Shown here: positions 41,026-41,037 of the stretch, one piece after another
Numbering within the stretch: the first letter of the stretch is position 1
Layout: each line of letters opens with the position of its first letter
Source: B18-G4 sp003648575
GTDB taxonomy: Bacteria > Bacteroidota > Bacteroidia > Bacteroidales > B18-G4
NCBI GenBank assembly: GCA_029942245.1
Contig: JAOZTN010000015.1
Location: 1-41,037, forward strand
Direction of reading: 5' to 3'
DNA: 41,037 nt
The notes under the pieces: model-generated
Databases searched by the model: none
Told to the model about the DNA's origin: nothing
Seen by the model: only the letters and a program-made list of their open reading frames with translations
Program-made: the position numbers and the translations under genes

Positions 41026-41037
41026 GGTATTAACCCA

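Overview
The window reads as one scaffold of a Bacteroidota (Bacteroidales/Marinilabiliales-like) genome, probably metagenome-assembled because it carries a 100-base N gap near the left end. Support for the phylum comes from the gene content (DUF3857/transglutaminase pair, DUF2147, DUF6249, VIT/VWA/TonB_C protein, four-helix-bundle protein) and from TAnnTTTG promoter -7 boxes a short distance upstream of several start codons. No rRNA, tRNA, CRISPR array, integrase or transposase was seen.

Layout. 1-1690: degenerate short repeats, two minus-strand genes (a cysteine-rich DUF6125-like protein and an unknown protein), then the gap. 1691-9425: exported hydrolases (polysaccharide deacetylase, M14 carboxypeptidase coupled to a lipoprotein metallophosphoesterase) and two tandem DUF3857 proteins, of which the second has lost the transglutaminase triad. 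9437-13426: a divergent cyclase-homology-domain protein, ThpR, a DUF6249 membrane protein, a GNAT enzyme and an MltF-type lytic transglycosylase. 13473-21239: a minus-strand efflux operon tetR-tolC-hlyD-DUF2147-ATPase-ATPase-permease-permease, interrupted between ATPase and permease by a four-helix-bundle gene flanked by inverted heptad repeats. Two overlapping palindromes lie just upstream of tetR. 21361-23368: a choloylglycine-hydrolase-like protein without its usual catalytic residues, uridine kinase and a small multidrug export protein. 23414-27559: methylmalonyl-CoA epimerase plus a complete Na+-pumping methylmalonyl-CoA decarboxylase. 27684-31524: a VIT/VWA/TonB_C protein and phosphoglycerate kinase, each followed by a strong hairpin terminator. 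31629-36464: a methionine aminotransferase/omega-amidase pair and the TrkA-TrkH potassium uptake system. 36519-40996: a lipopolysaccharide-core-like run (GT2, GT9 heptosyltransferase-like, O-antigen ligase-like, lipid kinase).

How the genes work together. The decarboxylase cluster fits anaerobic succinate-to-propionate metabolism coupled to a sodium gradient. The TetR operon is a self-contained tripartite exporter. The aminotransferase and omega-amidase form the classical glutamine-transaminase/omega-amidase couple used in methionine salvage. The right-hand genes build and modify the outer-membrane glycolipid. Most of the window is ordinary core genome. The least explained items are the cyclase-like protein, the VIT-VWA-TonB_C fusion, the catalytically empty paralogs, and the heptad repeats that recur in intergenic regions with different unit sequences.
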